The position numbers and the translations under genes are program-made. Positions 8,694 to 17,423 of a DNA stretch of 64,000 bases are shown piece by piece. Below the pieces are notes generated by a model. The model had not been told where the DNA came from. It ran no database searches and saw nothing but the letters and a program-made list of their open reading frames with translations. Source of the DNA: Rhodovulum euryhalinum. GTDB lineage: Bacteria > Pseudomonadota > Alphaproteobacteria > Rhodobacterales > Rhodobacteraceae. The stretch is taken from positions 269,987-333,986 of the forward strand of contig NZ_SLWW01000003.1 of the NCBI RefSeq assembly GCF_004342445.1. The letters run 5' to 3'. Position 1 is the first letter of the stretch. Every line of letters starts with the position of its first letter.

Positions 8694-9511
8694 GCACGCA
8701 GAATCCCTGCCGGGACGTGTCGGGAAAGCCCCGGATCCCGGAGACGCCCCTGCTGAGCGTTCGGGCGTTGTCGAAATCCTACGGTGCACGGATTGGATGC
8801 ACCGATGTGTCCTTCGACCTTTTTCCCGGCGAGGTGATGGGGATCGTCGGCGAGAGCGGGTCGGGCAAGTCGACGCTGCTGGCCTGCCTTGCCGGGCATC
8901 TGGCACCCGACGCGGGCGAGATCCGGTTCGAGACGCGGGACAAGGGGCCCGTGGACACGATCGGTCTGGGCGAGCCCGCGCGGCGGATGCTGGCGCGCAC
9001 CGACTGGGCCTTCGTTCACCAGAACCCGCGGGACGGGCTGCGGATGGGCGTGTCGGCGGGCGGCAATGTCGGCGAGCGGTTGATGGCGGTGGGCGCGCGG
9101 CACTACGGAAGGATCCGCGGTCAGGCGCTGGACTGGCTGGGCCGGGTCGAGATCGACGCCGACCGGGTGGACGACCGGCCATCGGCCTTTTCGGGTGGCA
9201 TGCAGCAACGGTTGCAGATCGCCCGCAACCTCGTGACCGGGCCGCGGCTGGTGTTCATGGACGAGCCCACCGGCGGGCTGGATGTCAGCGTTCAGGCGCG
9301 GCTGCTGGACCTGATGCGCGGGCTGGTGCGCGAGATGGGGCTGAGCGCGATCATCGTGACCCACGACCTGGCGGTGGTGCGTCTGCTGGCCGACCGTCTG
9401 ATGGTGATGAAATCGGGCCGGGTGGTCGAGGCCGGTCTGACCGACCAGGTGCTGGACGATCCGCAGCACCCCTATACGCAGCTTCTGGTCAGTTCGGTGC
9501 TGCAGGTCTGA
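8690..9511 (+). CDS. phnK: PhnK, ABC-type ATPase of the C-P lyase complex
   Basis: 273 residues from the ATG that overlaps the phnJ stop. Walker A GESGSGKS is at residues 54-61, ABC signature SGGMQQRLQIARN and Walker B RLVFMDEP follow, with switch His in VTHD. The C-terminal DDPQHPYTQLLVSS is shared with peptide-transport-like ATPases and PhnK. PhnK docks on PhnJ in the C-P lyase complex rather than on a membrane permease. Confidence 0.93.
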   Translation: MSTQNPCRDVSGKPRIPETPLLSVRALSKSYGARIGCTDVSFDLFPGEVMGIVGESGSGKSTLLACLAGHLAPDAGEIRFETRDKGPVDTIGLGEPARRMLARTDWAFVHQNPRDGLRMGVSAGGNVGERLMAVGARHYGRIRGQALDWLGRVEIDADRVDDRPSAFSGGMQQRLQIARNLVTGPRLVFMDEPTGGLDVSVQARLLDLMRGLVREMGLSAIIVTHDLAVVRLLADRLMVMKSGRVVEAGLTDQVLDDPQHPYTQLLVSSVLQV

Positions 9512-9538
9512 CCGGGTGCCTGTGGGGCGGGTGGGATC

Positions 9539-9560
9539 GAGTATTTTTGCCAAGAAGAAG
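9539..9560 (+). repeat. Partial copy of a dispersed intergenic repeat
   Basis: GAGTATTTTTGCCAAGAAGA then AG, the AT-rich half of the element seen in fuller form at 13264, 29323, 29918 and 42008. The GC-rich hairpin half is missing. Its AAGAAGAAGG end lies just upstream of the phnL ATG and appears to supply that gene's ribosome site. Confidence 0.7.
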
Positions 9561-9568
9561 GACCGGGG

Positions 9569-10249
9569 ATGATCGAGATCGAAGGGGCGGCGAAGACCTT
9601 CACGCTGCACAACCAGGGCGGCGCGGTGATCGAGGTTCTCAGCGGGGCCTCGCTGTCGGTGGTGCCGGGGGAATGCGTTGCGCTGACCGGCGCCTCGGGG
9701 GCGGGCAAGTCGACGCTGATGCGGATGGTCTACGGCAATTACCGGGCCTCGTCGGGCCGGATCGTCGTGGGGGACGTCGACATCGCCTGCGCCGCCCCGC
9801 GCGAGATCCTGGCGCTGAGGCGCCGCACGCTTGGCCATGTCAGCCAGTTCCTGCGGGTCGTGCCCCGGGTGCCCACGCGCGATGTGGTGGCAGAACCGTT
9901 GCTGGCGGTCGGCTGGCCCGCCGGCCGGGCGCGGGCGCGGGCCGAGGCGCTGTTGGCGCAACTGAACGTTCCCGAGCCGCTCTGGAACCTGAGCCCCACA
10001 ACCTTCTCGGGCGGCGAGCAGCAGCGGGTGAACATCGCGCGGGGCTTTGCGCATGATTACCCGGCGTTGCTGCTGGACGAGCCGACCGCAAGCCTCGACC
10101 CGGCGAACCGCGAGGTGGTGCTGGGGCTGATCGCGGCGGCCAAGGCGCGCGGCGCGGCGATCCTGGGGATCTTTCACGACGCCGAGGCGCGCGCCCGGGT
10201 CTGCGACCGCGAAGTGGATGTTGCGGTCTTCGCCCCGGGGATGGCCTGA
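9569..10249 (+). CDS. phnL: PhnL, ABC-type ATPase of the C-P lyase pathway
   Basis: 226 residues. Walker A GASGAGKST at 41-49, signature FSGGEQQRVNIARGF, Walker B LLLDEPTASLD, and HD switch in FHDAEAR. PhnL is needed with PhnGHI for the nucleosidase step. The 57-bp gap before it contains a partial dispersed repeat, so its ribosome site AAGAAGG derives from that repeat. The stop overlaps the phnN start (TGATG). Confidence 0.93.
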   Translation: MIEIEGAAKTFTLHNQGGAVIEVLSGASLSVVPGECVALTGASGAGKSTLMRMVYGNYRASSGRIVVGDVDIACAAPREILALRRRTLGHVSQFLRVVPRVPTRDVVAEPLLAVGWPAGRARARAEALLAQLNVPEPLWNLSPTTFSGGEQQRVNIARGFAHDYPALLLDEPTASLDPANREVVLGLIAAAKARGAAILGIFHDAEARARVCDREVDVAVFAPGMA

Positions 10250-10791
10250 TGCCGGGGCGGTTTTTCGCGTTGGTCGGCCCGTCCGGCGTGGGCAAGGATA
10301 CGTTGCTGGCAGCGGTTCAGGCGCGGCGGCCCGATCTGCACATCGCAAGGCGGGTGATCACGCGGCCGCCCGGGGCAGGCGGCGAGCGGTTCGATGCCGT
10401 CACAGAGGCCGCGTTCGAGCAACTGCTGGAGGCGGGCGGCTTCGCGTTGCACTGGCGGGCGCACGGGCTGTGCTACGGGATTCCGGCGATGATCGACGGG
10501 GTTTTGGCGGAGGGGCGGGATGTCGTCTTCAACGGCTCGCGCGCGGTTCTGGCCGAGGCGGCGGCGCGTTATCCGGGGATCAGGGTGCTGCATGTCACCG
10601 CCTGTCCCGAGACGCTGGCCCGGCGGCTGGCGGGACGGGGACGCGAGAGCGATGCGGACATCGCCGCGCGGCTGGGGCGGGCGGACTACGTGCTGCCCGA
10701 GGGGCTGCCGGTCACGGCCATCGCCAATGATGGTCCGCTGGACGAGGCCGTTGCGGCCCTGCTTGCCGCGCTTCAGCCGGAAAGGGTGTAA
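10249..10791 (+). CDS. phnN: PhnN, ribose 1,5-bisphosphate phosphokinase
   Basis: 180 residues with P-loop GPSGVGKD at 10-17 and the guanylate-kinase-like fold. It makes PRPP from ribose 1,5-bisphosphate at the end of the C-P lyase pathway. Segment IARRVITRPP near residue 33 is typical. Coupled to phnL by a shared stop/start. Its last 19 bases overlap the 3' end of the convergent DUF1045 gene. Confidence 0.92.
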   Translation: MPGRFFALVGPSGVGKDTLLAAVQARRPDLHIARRVITRPPGAGGERFDAVTEAAFEQLLEAGGFALHWRAHGLCYGIPAMIDGVLAEGRDVVFNGSRAVLAEAAARYPGIRVLHVTACPETLARRLAGRGRESDADIAARLGRADYVLPEGLPVTAIANDGPLDEAVAALLAALQPERV

Positions 10792-11462
10792 CGATGCAGA
10801 TTGTGGAACCGGCCATCCTCGGCCTCGCCGAACAGGCACAGGCTTGCGATCCTGAGCGGCCGGTCGATCAGCGGTTGCAGCACCGGCGACAGAACGGCGC
10901 GGGTGCGCTCGGCCTCGGGGTCCTTGAGGGGTCCGGTCAGGGTCATGTGAAAGCGGAACTCCTCCATCACGCAGGGGTAGCCCCAGCGGTCCAGAAGCCG
11001 GCGCTGGCGCGCGCTCAGCCGGTCGGGGTCACGCCGGGCGATGTCCTCGGGGGCAGGCGGGGCCCGAAACCCGTCCAGCGCCTCGACCACGCTGCCCGCG
11101 AGTGCCCCCAGCGCCCGGGTATCGCCGCGGGCGGTGAGCGCGAGAAAGCCCGAAAGCCGCGAGATTTGCAGCCCGTCCAGCAGAACCGGCTTCAACTGAC
11201 CGGCAAGCGCCGCAGCCGAGCGGTGCAAGAGCGCGATGTCGCTGCCCTCGACCAGCCGGAAGGGCGGCTTGATCGTCGCGTGAAACCCGTAGCGGCGGGG
11301 CGTCTCGGTCAGTTCCGCGATCTTGCATGGCAGGCCCTGAAGCCGCAGATGCGCCCGCGTCGTCCCGGCCGTCGGATCCCAGCCAAGCCAGGCCGCACCG
11401 AACTCGGCCAGGGGGCCCGGTTCCGGCGCATAGTAGATCGCGTAGCGCTTGTAGCCTTCCAT
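10773..11462 (-). CDS. DUF1045 family, probable 2H phosphoesterase of phosphonate metabolism
   Basis: 229 residues. Two histidine motifs, HATIK (about residue 61) and HMTLT (about 172), spaced as in 2H phosphoesterases. DUF1045 genes are found repeatedly beside phn genes, and here it sits between phnN and phnM on the opposite strand. Probable role: opening a cyclic ribose phosphate intermediate, by analogy with PhnP, which I do not see in this window. That role is inference. It converges with phnN, overlapping by 19 bp. Confidence 0.8.
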   Translation of the reverse strand: MEGYKRYAIYYAPEPGPLAEFGAAWLGWDPTAGTTRAHLRLQGLPCKIAELTETPRRYGFHATIKPPFRLVEGSDIALLHRSAAALAGQLKPVLLDGLQISRLSGFLALTARGDTRALGALAGSVVEALDGFRAPPAPEDIARRDPDRLSARQRRLLDRWGYPCVMEEFRFHMTLTGPLKDPEAERTRAVLSPVLQPLIDRPLRIASLCLFGEAEDGRFHNLHRYTLSG

Positions 11463-11541
11463 CCCTCGCTCCGGGGCCCGTTAACGACTATGTGCGCCAT
11501 CACTCCTGCCCCAATCCGTCCCGTCCATCAAGGATCGAGCC

Positions 11542-12681
11542 ATGTCTGAGATCGTTCTGGCCAACGCCATCCTGGTCCTGCCGGGCGAGACGCTGCGGGG
11601 CGCGGTGCGCGTGGCAGACGGCCGGATCGCCGCGATCGACGCCGGCCCGGCCGTGCCGAGGGGCGCCGTGGATTGCGGCGGCGACATGGTGATGCCGGGG
11701 CTGATCGAACTGCACACCGACAACCTGGAACGTCACATCCAGCCGCGCCCCGCCGTCGACTGGCCCCACGCCAGCGCCATCGTCGCCCATGATGCGGAGC
11801 TGGCGGGCGTCGGCATCACCACGGTGTTCGACGCGATGCGGGTGGGATCGATTCCAACGGGCAAGGCGCGCTACCGGGCCTATGCCCGGCGGCTGGCCAG
11901 CGAGTTGCTGGACCTTCGGGCGCACGGGGCGCTCCGGATCAGCCATTTCCTGCACCTGCGTGCCGAGGTCTGTTCCGAGACCCTGGCCGACGAGATGGCC
12001 GAGTTTGGCCCCGAGGACCGGGTGGGCATCGTCAGCCTGATGGACCACACCCCCGGCCAGCGCCAGTTCCGCGATCTCTCCAAGCTCAAGACCTATGTGA
12101 TGGCCAAGAACAACTTCTCCGAAGCCGAGTTCATCGAGCATGTGGCGAACCTGCGCGATCTGCGTGCCCGCCATGGCGCGGCGCATGAACGGATCGCGGT
12201 GGCCGAGGCGCGGCGTCTGGGCGCGATCCTGGCCAGCCACGACGATACCACACCCGACCATGTGGCGGTGTCCGCCGCAAATGGCATCGGGCTGGCCGAG
12301 TTCCCCACCACTCTCGAGGCGGCGCGGGCCTGCCGCGAGAACGGCATTGCGGTGATGATGGGGGCGCCGAACCTGATCCGCGGGGCGTCGCATTCGGGCA
12401 ATGTCGCGGCAACGGAACTGGCCGAATTTGACCTGCTTGACATCGTGTCGTCCGACTACGTGCCGGGTGCGCTGTTGATGGCGGGGTTGATGCTGGGTGA
12501 TTTCTGGGGTGACATGGCGCGCGGGATCGCCACCGTGACGCGTGCGCCGGCCGATGCCGCGCATCTGCCCGATCGCGGCCGGATCGAGCCCGGGGCAAGG
12601 GGCGACCTGATCCGGGTTGCGCGGATCGACGGGGCGCCGGTGGTCCGGGGCAACTGGGTGCAAGGCGCCCGCGTGGCCTGA
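11542..12681 (+). CDS. phnM: PhnM, ribose 1-methylphosphonate 5-triphosphate diphosphatase
   Basis: 379 residues, the standard PhnM length. Motifs: GLIELHTDNLERHIQPRP (residues 53-70), VSLMDHTPGQRQF, LASHDDTT and GAPNLIRGASHSGN, all characteristic of the metal-dependent PhnM amidohydrolase. It removes pyrophosphate to give the 5-phosphate substrate of PhnJ. It is 80 bp downstream of the start of the opposed DUF1045 gene, so it needs its own promoter or read-through. The paralogue at 3452 shares the motifs with substitutions. Confidence 0.93.
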   Translation: MSEIVLANAILVLPGETLRGAVRVADGRIAAIDAGPAVPRGAVDCGGDMVMPGLIELHTDNLERHIQPRPAVDWPHASAIVAHDAELAGVGITTVFDAMRVGSIPTGKARYRAYARRLASELLDLRAHGALRISHFLHLRAEVCSETLADEMAEFGPEDRVGIVSLMDHTPGQRQFRDLSKLKTYVMAKNNFSEAEFIEHVANLRDLRARHGAAHERIAVAEARRLGAILASHDDTTPDHVAVSAANGIGLAEFPTTLEAARACRENGIAVMMGAPNLIRGASHSGNVAATELAEFDLLDIVSSDYVPGALLMAGLMLGDFWGDMARGIATVTRAPADAAHLPDRGRIEPGARGDLIRVARIDGAPVVRGNWVQGARVA

Positions 12682-12717
12682 GCGCGATATTCTGTCGCAA
12701 TAACGGCATGTTGGGCT

Positions 12718-12746
12718 TTGACGAGCGGCGCTTGCGCGCCTATGTT
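12718..12746 (+). promoter_or_regulatory. Sigma-70-type promoter for the phasin gene
   Basis: TTGACG (12718-12723), 17-bp spacer, TATGTT (12741-12746). Good match to the housekeeping consensus, 35 bp before the ATG. Confidence 0.65.
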
Positions 12747-12781
12747 TCGCACCATCCGATATCCCCGACCGGGAGACCCGT

Positions 12782-13129
12782 ATGATGCCGACCCATGCCG
12801 TCACCCGATCCGCCGCGCCCTTCCATGCAGTCCTCAAGGCGCAGGCCGAGGGATTGGGCCTGATGGCCTGGGTGGGCGCGGCCATGCTCGACCACGCGGT
12901 GCGCACCGCGAGCGAGTTCGCGAGCTTTGCCCGGGACGAGGCGCGCCGCGATGCCCGGGCGTTGGGCCGGATCGCCGCCTGCCGTGATCCCGAACGCGCG
13001 GCCGCGCTTCGCGGGGCCTATCTCGGTGAGAAGATCGCGGCCTGCACCGACGAGGCCGAAAGGCTCGCGAGGATGACCGCCGAGGTCTGTGAGGTGACGC
13101 GGCGGCGCATGACCGGCGAGCGCGGCTGA
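12782..13129 (+). CDS. Phasin-like small protein
   Basis: 115 residues, mostly amphipathic helix rich in Ala, Arg and Glu, without a signal or membrane segment. The pattern MAWVGAAMLDHAVRTASEFA followed by charged heptads fits phasin-family proteins that coat polyhydroxyalkanoate granules. GGGAG precedes the ATG; a second ATG follows at 12785. No PHA biosynthesis genes are in the window, so the assignment rests on the protein pattern alone. Confidence 0.6.
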   Translation: MMPTHAVTRSAAPFHAVLKAQAEGLGLMAWVGAAMLDHAVRTASEFASFARDEARRDARALGRIAACRDPERAAALRGAYLGEKIAACTDEAERLARMTAEVCEVTRRRMTGERG

Positions 13130-13263
13130 TCGATCGCGGCGGGGTGCCCGTGCCCGGACACGCCATCGGGTCAGTCGACCCAGTCGCACCTGCCCCGGCG
13201 AAAAGCCCCGGGTCTCGGCGTTCCGCGCCACCTGACAGTCCGTTCGGCGCGATCCACCCGATC

Positions 13264-13315
13264 CTTCTTCTTGGTGAAAATACTCCGGGGGTCCGGGGGC
13301 AGAGCCCCCGGCGGG
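13264..13315 (-). repeat. Dispersed intergenic repeat, full copy
   Basis: Reads CTTCTTCTTGGTGAAAATAC then TCCGGGGGTCCGGGGGCAGA then GCCCCCGGCGGG. The right half folds as CCGGGGG-cagag-CCCCCGG. Nearly identical to 29918-29969 and related to 29323-29390 and 42008-42062. It directly abuts the right end of the Mu-like remnant. Confidence 0.8.
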
Positions 13316-13389
13316 TTGTTAGTGTTCAGTCGGTTTGATCCCTGTGGTTCAGTCGGTTTGATACCGGAAGCGGCCCCAAGTGTCCGGAC

Positions 13390-13594
13390 TGCCTCGGATG
13401 GTTTTTCCGCCACCAGTCGTTGATTGCGGACCGGCCGACGCGTCGGTCTGGTGGGAATGCCTTGGCGACTTCCTCGGCCAGGTCAATGAACGTCATCCGG
13501 TCGATCCGGGCGCGGATGAAGGCGCGCAGCTCGGGGTCGATGTCGAGCTTGGCGGGGTAGCCGGTGCGATGGGCGCGGATGTGGTCGTTCGGTT
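13390..13594 (-). pseudogene. Remnant of the last gene of the Mu-like element
   Basis: Minus strand encodes a piece matching residues about 55-120 of the protein at 28869-29243: AHRTGYPAKLDIDPELRAF and then the Ala/Pro/Arg-rich C-terminal region. The start is lost; the join to tape-measure sequence lies at a shared GACCTG. Confidence 0.75.
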
Positions 13595-13642
13595 CAGGTC
13601 GGCGACGGCGTCACGTTCCTCGCGCGCAGCGGCGGCCCCGCC

Positions 13643-14107
13643 TGTCGGTCGCGGTGTTCAGGTCATGGATCGCTTCGGCCAGTCCGGCTTGCGCGTCTGT
13701 TTCGTGCGGTAGGCCGGTGTAAGCCCGCCCGCGATCCGGCGGCTATTGAACGCGCTGCCATTGTCGAAGCCGACCTTCTGCGGGCGGTAATGCGTCTCGC
13801 ACATGTGCAGGATCGCCGCCTCGGTCACATCGGAGTTTTCCGACTTGCCCACGGCCATCCCACGGTCTTGCGCGTGCGGCGATCCGCGAACGCGACAACC
13901 CAGGGGCAGCCGGCCGTGTCATCCGGCCAGCGCACGAGCATCTTGAATTCGCGCCCGTCGCCGTCGACCATGTCCATTGCGGCCATGCCCTCGGCCGTCT
14001 GCGGCAGGCGAAGGGTCAGGAGCGCGGCCGCCCGCTCTTCCCCCACCTCGGCCACAAGCCGCGCGATGGGGTCCATATCGTTCCAGCGCCGCAGGATCGT
14101 GTGATAC
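13643..14107 (-). pseudogene. MuA-like transposase remnant, frameshifted and deleted
   Basis: Corresponds to residues about 205-350 of the intact transposase at 23581-25512, including the first two catalytic Asp regions (MDMVDGDGREF and VGFDNGSAFNS). A one-base deletion after KTVGW breaks the frame. A second deletion after KPDW removes the segment with the catalytic Glu. The product cannot be an active transposase. Protein identity to the intact copy is high, so divergence is recent. Confidence 0.85.
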
Positions 14108-14168
14108 GGGGGCCACCTAAAATCGGCGCATTCCAGGATATGAGCTACACGAACTAGCGACCGTGGCC

Positions 14169-14312
14169 ATGCTCGATTTCATGACGATCGTTGATCTGCA
14201 AAGTAATGACCCAGATCGCCCAAAGGGCTACTTCAAGCGCAACTTTGGGACACTTTCGCGATGGGCAGCGGTGGTGAAAGTTGAACCCCGAGAAGACGAA
14301 GCCAACGAGTGA
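14169..14312 (+). CDS. Orphan short ORF inside the Mu-like remnant
   Basis: 47 codons; an open frame extends upstream to a stop near 14115, giving about 62 residues in all. Reads MLDFMTIVDLQSNDPDRPKG then a basic/aromatic segment (YFKRNFGTLSRW) and an acidic end. Composition is protein-like and less GC-biased than the neighbours. The DNA 14108-14377 has no counterpart in the compact element, so this may be the 3' end of a lost phage or cargo gene. Not recognised. Confidence 0.3.
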   Translation: MLDFMTIVDLQSNDPDRPKGYFKRNFGTLSRWAAVVKVEPREDEANE

Positions 14313-14562
14313 CCGCCGGTTGTCGGCAAGGTCGTGCGGTCGTGCGCATATCTGCGCAGGGTGAAATCACCCATACGCTGATTTCATAGTATTTTCCCTG
14401 ACCGCCAGCCCCGACAACGGCCTGCTCTGCCCCTGAAAAGCCCAGAAACTGTCAAAACCCCTACAACTCGCCACCCGCTAACCCGTTGATTTCAAATGCT
14501 GCGAAAATCCGATGGTGTCTAAACCTCCTGTCGCCGCTCAGGCAGCGCCCCCCGCGCGCGTC

Positions 14563-14584
14563 GCCCTGGCATGAGCCAGGGCGA
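14563..14584 (-). terminator. Hairpin downstream of nlpD
   Basis: CGCCCTGGC and GCCAGGGCG flank a four-base ATGA loop near 14560-14584, about 27 bp past the nlpD stop on the minus strand. It lacks a clear T-run, so its strength is uncertain. Confidence 0.45.
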
Positions 14585-14610
14585 AACCCGAAGACCGGCC
14601 ACGCTCTTGC

Positions 14611-15762
14611 TCAGGGCGTGAGGTAGGGCATCGGGTCGACGCTTTCAAAGCCCTTGCGCAATTCGAAATGCAGGAAGGCGGGGCTGCCCGGACGCACCTT
14701 GGCGACGGCCTGGCCGCGCTTGACACTGGCGCCCTTCTCGACCGCGATCCCGTCGATATTGGCATAGACCGACAACATGTTGTCGGCGTGGCGCACCACC
14801 AGGATCGGCACCTGTTCGGTGTCGCGGGTGATCGCGGCCACGGTGCCGTCGGCGGCGGCCTTCACCGGGCTGCCGGCGCTGGCCGCGATGTCGATCCCGT
14901 CGTTCTTGCCCTTCTGGTAGCCGCGGATGATGCTGCCTTGGGCAGGCATCGCAAAGGCGGCGCGGGCCGTGCTCTCGCTTTTCATCTGCGGCGAGGCGGG
15001 GGCGGCAGGCTTGGCGGCGGGGGCGGCTTCTTCGCGCGGCAGGGGTTTCGAGGCGCTGGGCGGCACCGGGGCGGCAGAGCCGGCGCCGGGGCGGGGCGTT
15101 GTTTTGGGGGCGGCGGCGGCCACTGTCCGCGCCGGGACCGGGATTAGCAGGAACTGCCCCTCGCGCACCGCGAGATCGGCGCCAAGCCCGTTCCAGTCGG
15201 CCAGCGCCCGCGGGGTCACGTCGTAGAGCCGGGCGATGGAATAGGCGGTCTCGCCCCGCACCACCTTGTGGCGCACGGGTTCCGCGCCCGCCGGGGCGGC
15301 CTGCGCGGGCCGCGCGCCCGGTTCGGTGCGCTGGATCGCGTCGCCGGCCAGCGTCGTGATGTCGATCTGGCCCTCGGGCGTGATCGCGCCCGCCGTGGCG
15401 CCGGATCCGGCCACCCGGCGGGGCAGGGCGACGATCTCGCCCTCGCGCAGTTGCGCTTCGCCGGGGATGCCGTTGAAGCGGGCCAGCTCGTCGGCGGGCA
15501 GGCCCACCCGGGTCGCGACCGTGCCCACGGTGTCGCCGCGGCGCGCGACCGCCACCTGGTAGTTCGGGTACGAGATCACGCCGCGCGCGTCCGGTTGCGG
15601 GCGCGGTGCGGTTTCGACGCGGACGGGCTGGTTGGGCGCGGCCCCGCCGATCGTGCGGAAATCGTAGTCCCAGCCGCTTTCGCAACCGGCGACAAGGGTC
15701 AGGCCCAGTCCCAGGGCAAGGGCGTGGGCGGGCAAACGGGCAGGGCGGTCGCTTGTGGACAT
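14611..15762 (-). CDS. nlpD: NlpD-like LysM/M23 lipoprotein
   Basis: 383 residues from ATG 15762 with GAGGA eight bases upstream. The signal peptide ends in lipobox LVAGC, so it is a lipoprotein. Two LysM-type modules (around residues 70-115 and 165-215) precede an Ala/Pro-rich linker and a C-terminal LytM/M23 domain. The metal-binding HxxxD is replaced (NDGID), as in NlpD, so it probably activates amidases rather than cutting peptidoglycan itself. It is last in a surE-pcm-nlpD cluster, an arrangement conserved across proteobacteria. Confidence 0.88.
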   Translation of the reverse strand: MSTSDRPARLPAHALALGLGLTLVAGCESGWDYDFRTIGGAAPNQPVRVETAPRPQPDARGVISYPNYQVAVARRGDTVGTVATRVGLPADELARFNGIPGEAQLREGEIVALPRRVAGSGATAGAITPEGQIDITTLAGDAIQRTEPGARPAQAAPAGAEPVRHKVVRGETAYSIARLYDVTPRALADWNGLGADLAVREGQFLLIPVPARTVAAAAPKTTPRPGAGSAAPVPPSASKPLPREEAAPAAKPAAPASPQMKSESTARAAFAMPAQGSIIRGYQKGKNDGIDIAASAGSPVKAAADGTVAAITRDTEQVPILVVRHADNMLSVYANIDGIAVEKGASVKRGQAVAKVRPGSPAFLHFELRKGFESVDPMPYLTP

Positions 15763-15814
15763 CGCTCGATCCTCACTGTTGCGGGGCCCGTTTGCCCGGA
15801 CCCTCGGGGTTGTC

Positions 15815-16462
15815 CTAGTCGTTCCCGAGCCCCTCCACCAGCGGCACGAAACGCACCTCGCGAAGCTCGTCATAGTCCAGGCCGGTCTCGGTGCGGGTGA
15901 CCTTTATCAGGCGCTGCACCGTGTCCGACTGCCCGACGGGCACGATCATGATACCGCCAACGCGCAATTGCGCCAAGAGCGGCCCGGGGGGATCCTCGGC
16001 GGCGGCGGTCACGAGGATGCGGTCGAAGGGCGCCTGTTCGGGCAGGCCAAAGGACCCGTCCGCGGCGATCGCCGTGACATTGGTCAGCGCCAGCGCCTCG
16101 AACCGCGCCTGTGCCTCGGCCGCCAGGCGGCGGTGGCGTTCCACGGTATAGACCCGGCGCGCCAGCCGCGACAGGATCGCCGCCTGATAGCCCGAACCGG
16201 TGCCGATCTCGAGAACCTTGTCGCGCGGCTGCACGTCCAGCGCCTGGGTCATGATCGCCACCACCGAGGGCTGGCTTATGGTCTGGCCGCAGGCGATGGG
16301 CAGCGGCATGTCCTCGTAGGCGCGGGGGGCGAAATGGCCCTTGATGAAGACGCCGCGGTCGATCTTCTCCATCGCGCCCAGCACGCGGGCGTCTGTCACG
16401 CCCTTGGACCGCAGCGCGAAAAGGAACTGCATCTTGCGTTCCGCGGCGCTGTCCCCGGTCAT
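15815..16462 (-). CDS. pcm: Protein-L-isoaspartate O-methyltransferase
   Basis: 215 residues, usual length. SAM-binding motif [19 protein letters not shown] at about residues 83-101 and the family segment [17 protein letters not shown] at about 53-69. It repairs damaged aspartyl and asparaginyl residues in the cytosol. The start overlaps the surE stop (ATGA), and the two are commonly paired. Confidence 0.95.
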   Translation of the reverse strand: MTGDSAAERKMQFLFALRSKGVTDARVLGAMEKIDRGVFIKGHFAPRAYEDMPLPIACGQTISQPSVVAIMTQALDVQPRDKVLEIGTGSGYQAAILSRLARRVYTVERHRRLAAEAQARFEALALTNVTAIAADGSFGLPEQAPFDRILVTAAAEDPPGPLLAQLRVGGIMIVPVGQSDTVQRLIKVTRTETGLDYDELREVRFVPLVEGLGND

Positions 16463-17244
16463 TCCAGCCTCGCCTTCAGCGCGTCCAGCGCGTCATGGGC
16501 GGTCAGGTCGGCCCGCATCGGCGTCACCGCGATATAGCCGTCGAGGTTCAGCGCCGCGTCCGAGCCGGGTGCGGTCGGCAGGTGCTGTGCGCCGCCCTTG
16601 ATCCACAGGAACCGCCGCCCCGAGGGCGAGCGGTGCGGTTCCACCCCGAAGGACGCGTCGCGGCGATAGCCCTGGGGGCCGACGCGCAGCCCCTTGACCT
16701 TGCCGGCCGGGACGGGCGGGAAATTCACGTTGTAGAAGATCCGGTAATCGGCGCTGTCCCAATGGCCCTGGTCGAGCAGCGCGCGCACCGTGGCTGCGCC
16801 ATGGGCCGCCGACGCCTCGAATTGCAGCTCCTCGTCGAAATTGAGCGGGCCCAGATATTGCGACAGCGCGATCGCGGGCAGGCCCTGCAACGCGGCTTCC
16901 ATCGCGCCGCCCAGCGTGCCCGAGTAAAGCGCGTTCTCGGCCGCGTTGTTGCCCCGGTTCACGCCCGACAGCACGAGGTCCGGTTTCGCCTCGGTCATCA
17001 CGTCGTAAAGCCCGGCCAGAACGCAATCCGCGGGCGAGCCTTCGGCGGCGAAGCGGCGCGGGCCCAGTTCGGCGATCATCATCGGGTGGGTGTAGGAAAT
17101 CTTGTGCGCCACGCCCGACTGTTCGAAGGCGGGGGCGACCACCCAGACCTCGCCCGTGGGCCCTGCGATCTCGGCTGCGATGGCCTCTAGCACCTTGAGC
17201 CCCGGGGCGTTGATGCCGTCGTCGTTGGTGATGAGAATACGCAT
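16459..17244 (-). CDS. surE: SurE 5'/3'-nucleotidase
   Basis: 261 residues from ATG 17244, the start that gives the family N-terminus [15 protein letters not shown] with the metal-binding Asp pair. Later motifs [20 protein letters not shown] are diagnostic. It is a nucleoside monophosphate phosphatase of stationary-phase and stress survival. First gene of surE-pcm-nlpD. An in-frame extension to 17373 has no family match and is rejected. Confidence 0.95.
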   Translation of the reverse strand: MRILITNDDGINAPGLKVLEAIAAEIAGPTGEVWVVAPAFEQSGVAHKISYTHPMMIAELGPRRFAAEGSPADCVLAGLYDVMTEAKPDLVLSGVNRGNNAAENALYSGTLGGAMEAALQGLPAIALSQYLGPLNFDEELQFEASAAHGAATVRALLDQGHWDSADYRIFYNVNFPPVPAGKVKGLRVGPQGYRRDASFGVEPHRSPSGRRFLWIKGGAQHLPTAPGSDAALNLDGYIAVTPMRADLTAHDALDALKARLE

Positions 17245-17423
17245 GCGTCCTGCCCGAACCGTTTGCCCTTCAATAGTGGACCGCCGGTTGGGCGTAAAGC
17301 GCCGCGGCGGGCGGTGTGCAAGGCAAACATGGTTAAGATTCCGTTGACTCGGGCCCGGAAATCCGCAAACCAAGAATGTTGATAAGTGTGTCCCGTGTAT
17401 GGTTGTTGCAATTGGTGGGTGAA

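Larger units (their letters stand above)
13317..14539 (-). mobile_element. Collapsed, inverted remnant of a Mu-like element
   Basis: Read on the minus strand it starts with the same 19-bp terminus (TGAGCGGCGACAGGAGGTT, 14539-14521) as the element at 22601 and matches its first about 160 bp (14539-14378). An unrelated stretch (14377-14108) comes next. Then come transposase sequence equal to about 24192-24618 (14107-13682), a 39-bp piece equal to about 24836-24870, a 49-bp piece of the tape-measure gene (about 27583-27630), and the last about 200 bp of the element's final gene (13594-13390). Order is collinear, so serial internal deletions made it. Only 2-6 bp of shared sequence is at the junctions. 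No matching target duplication is found at the two ends. Confidence 0.85.

Noticed and set aside
13312..14544. Target-site duplication around the collapsed Mu-like copy
   Set aside because: The bases flanking the two ends (CGGGT on the left, GGCAG on the right) do not match, so no duplication can be claimed.
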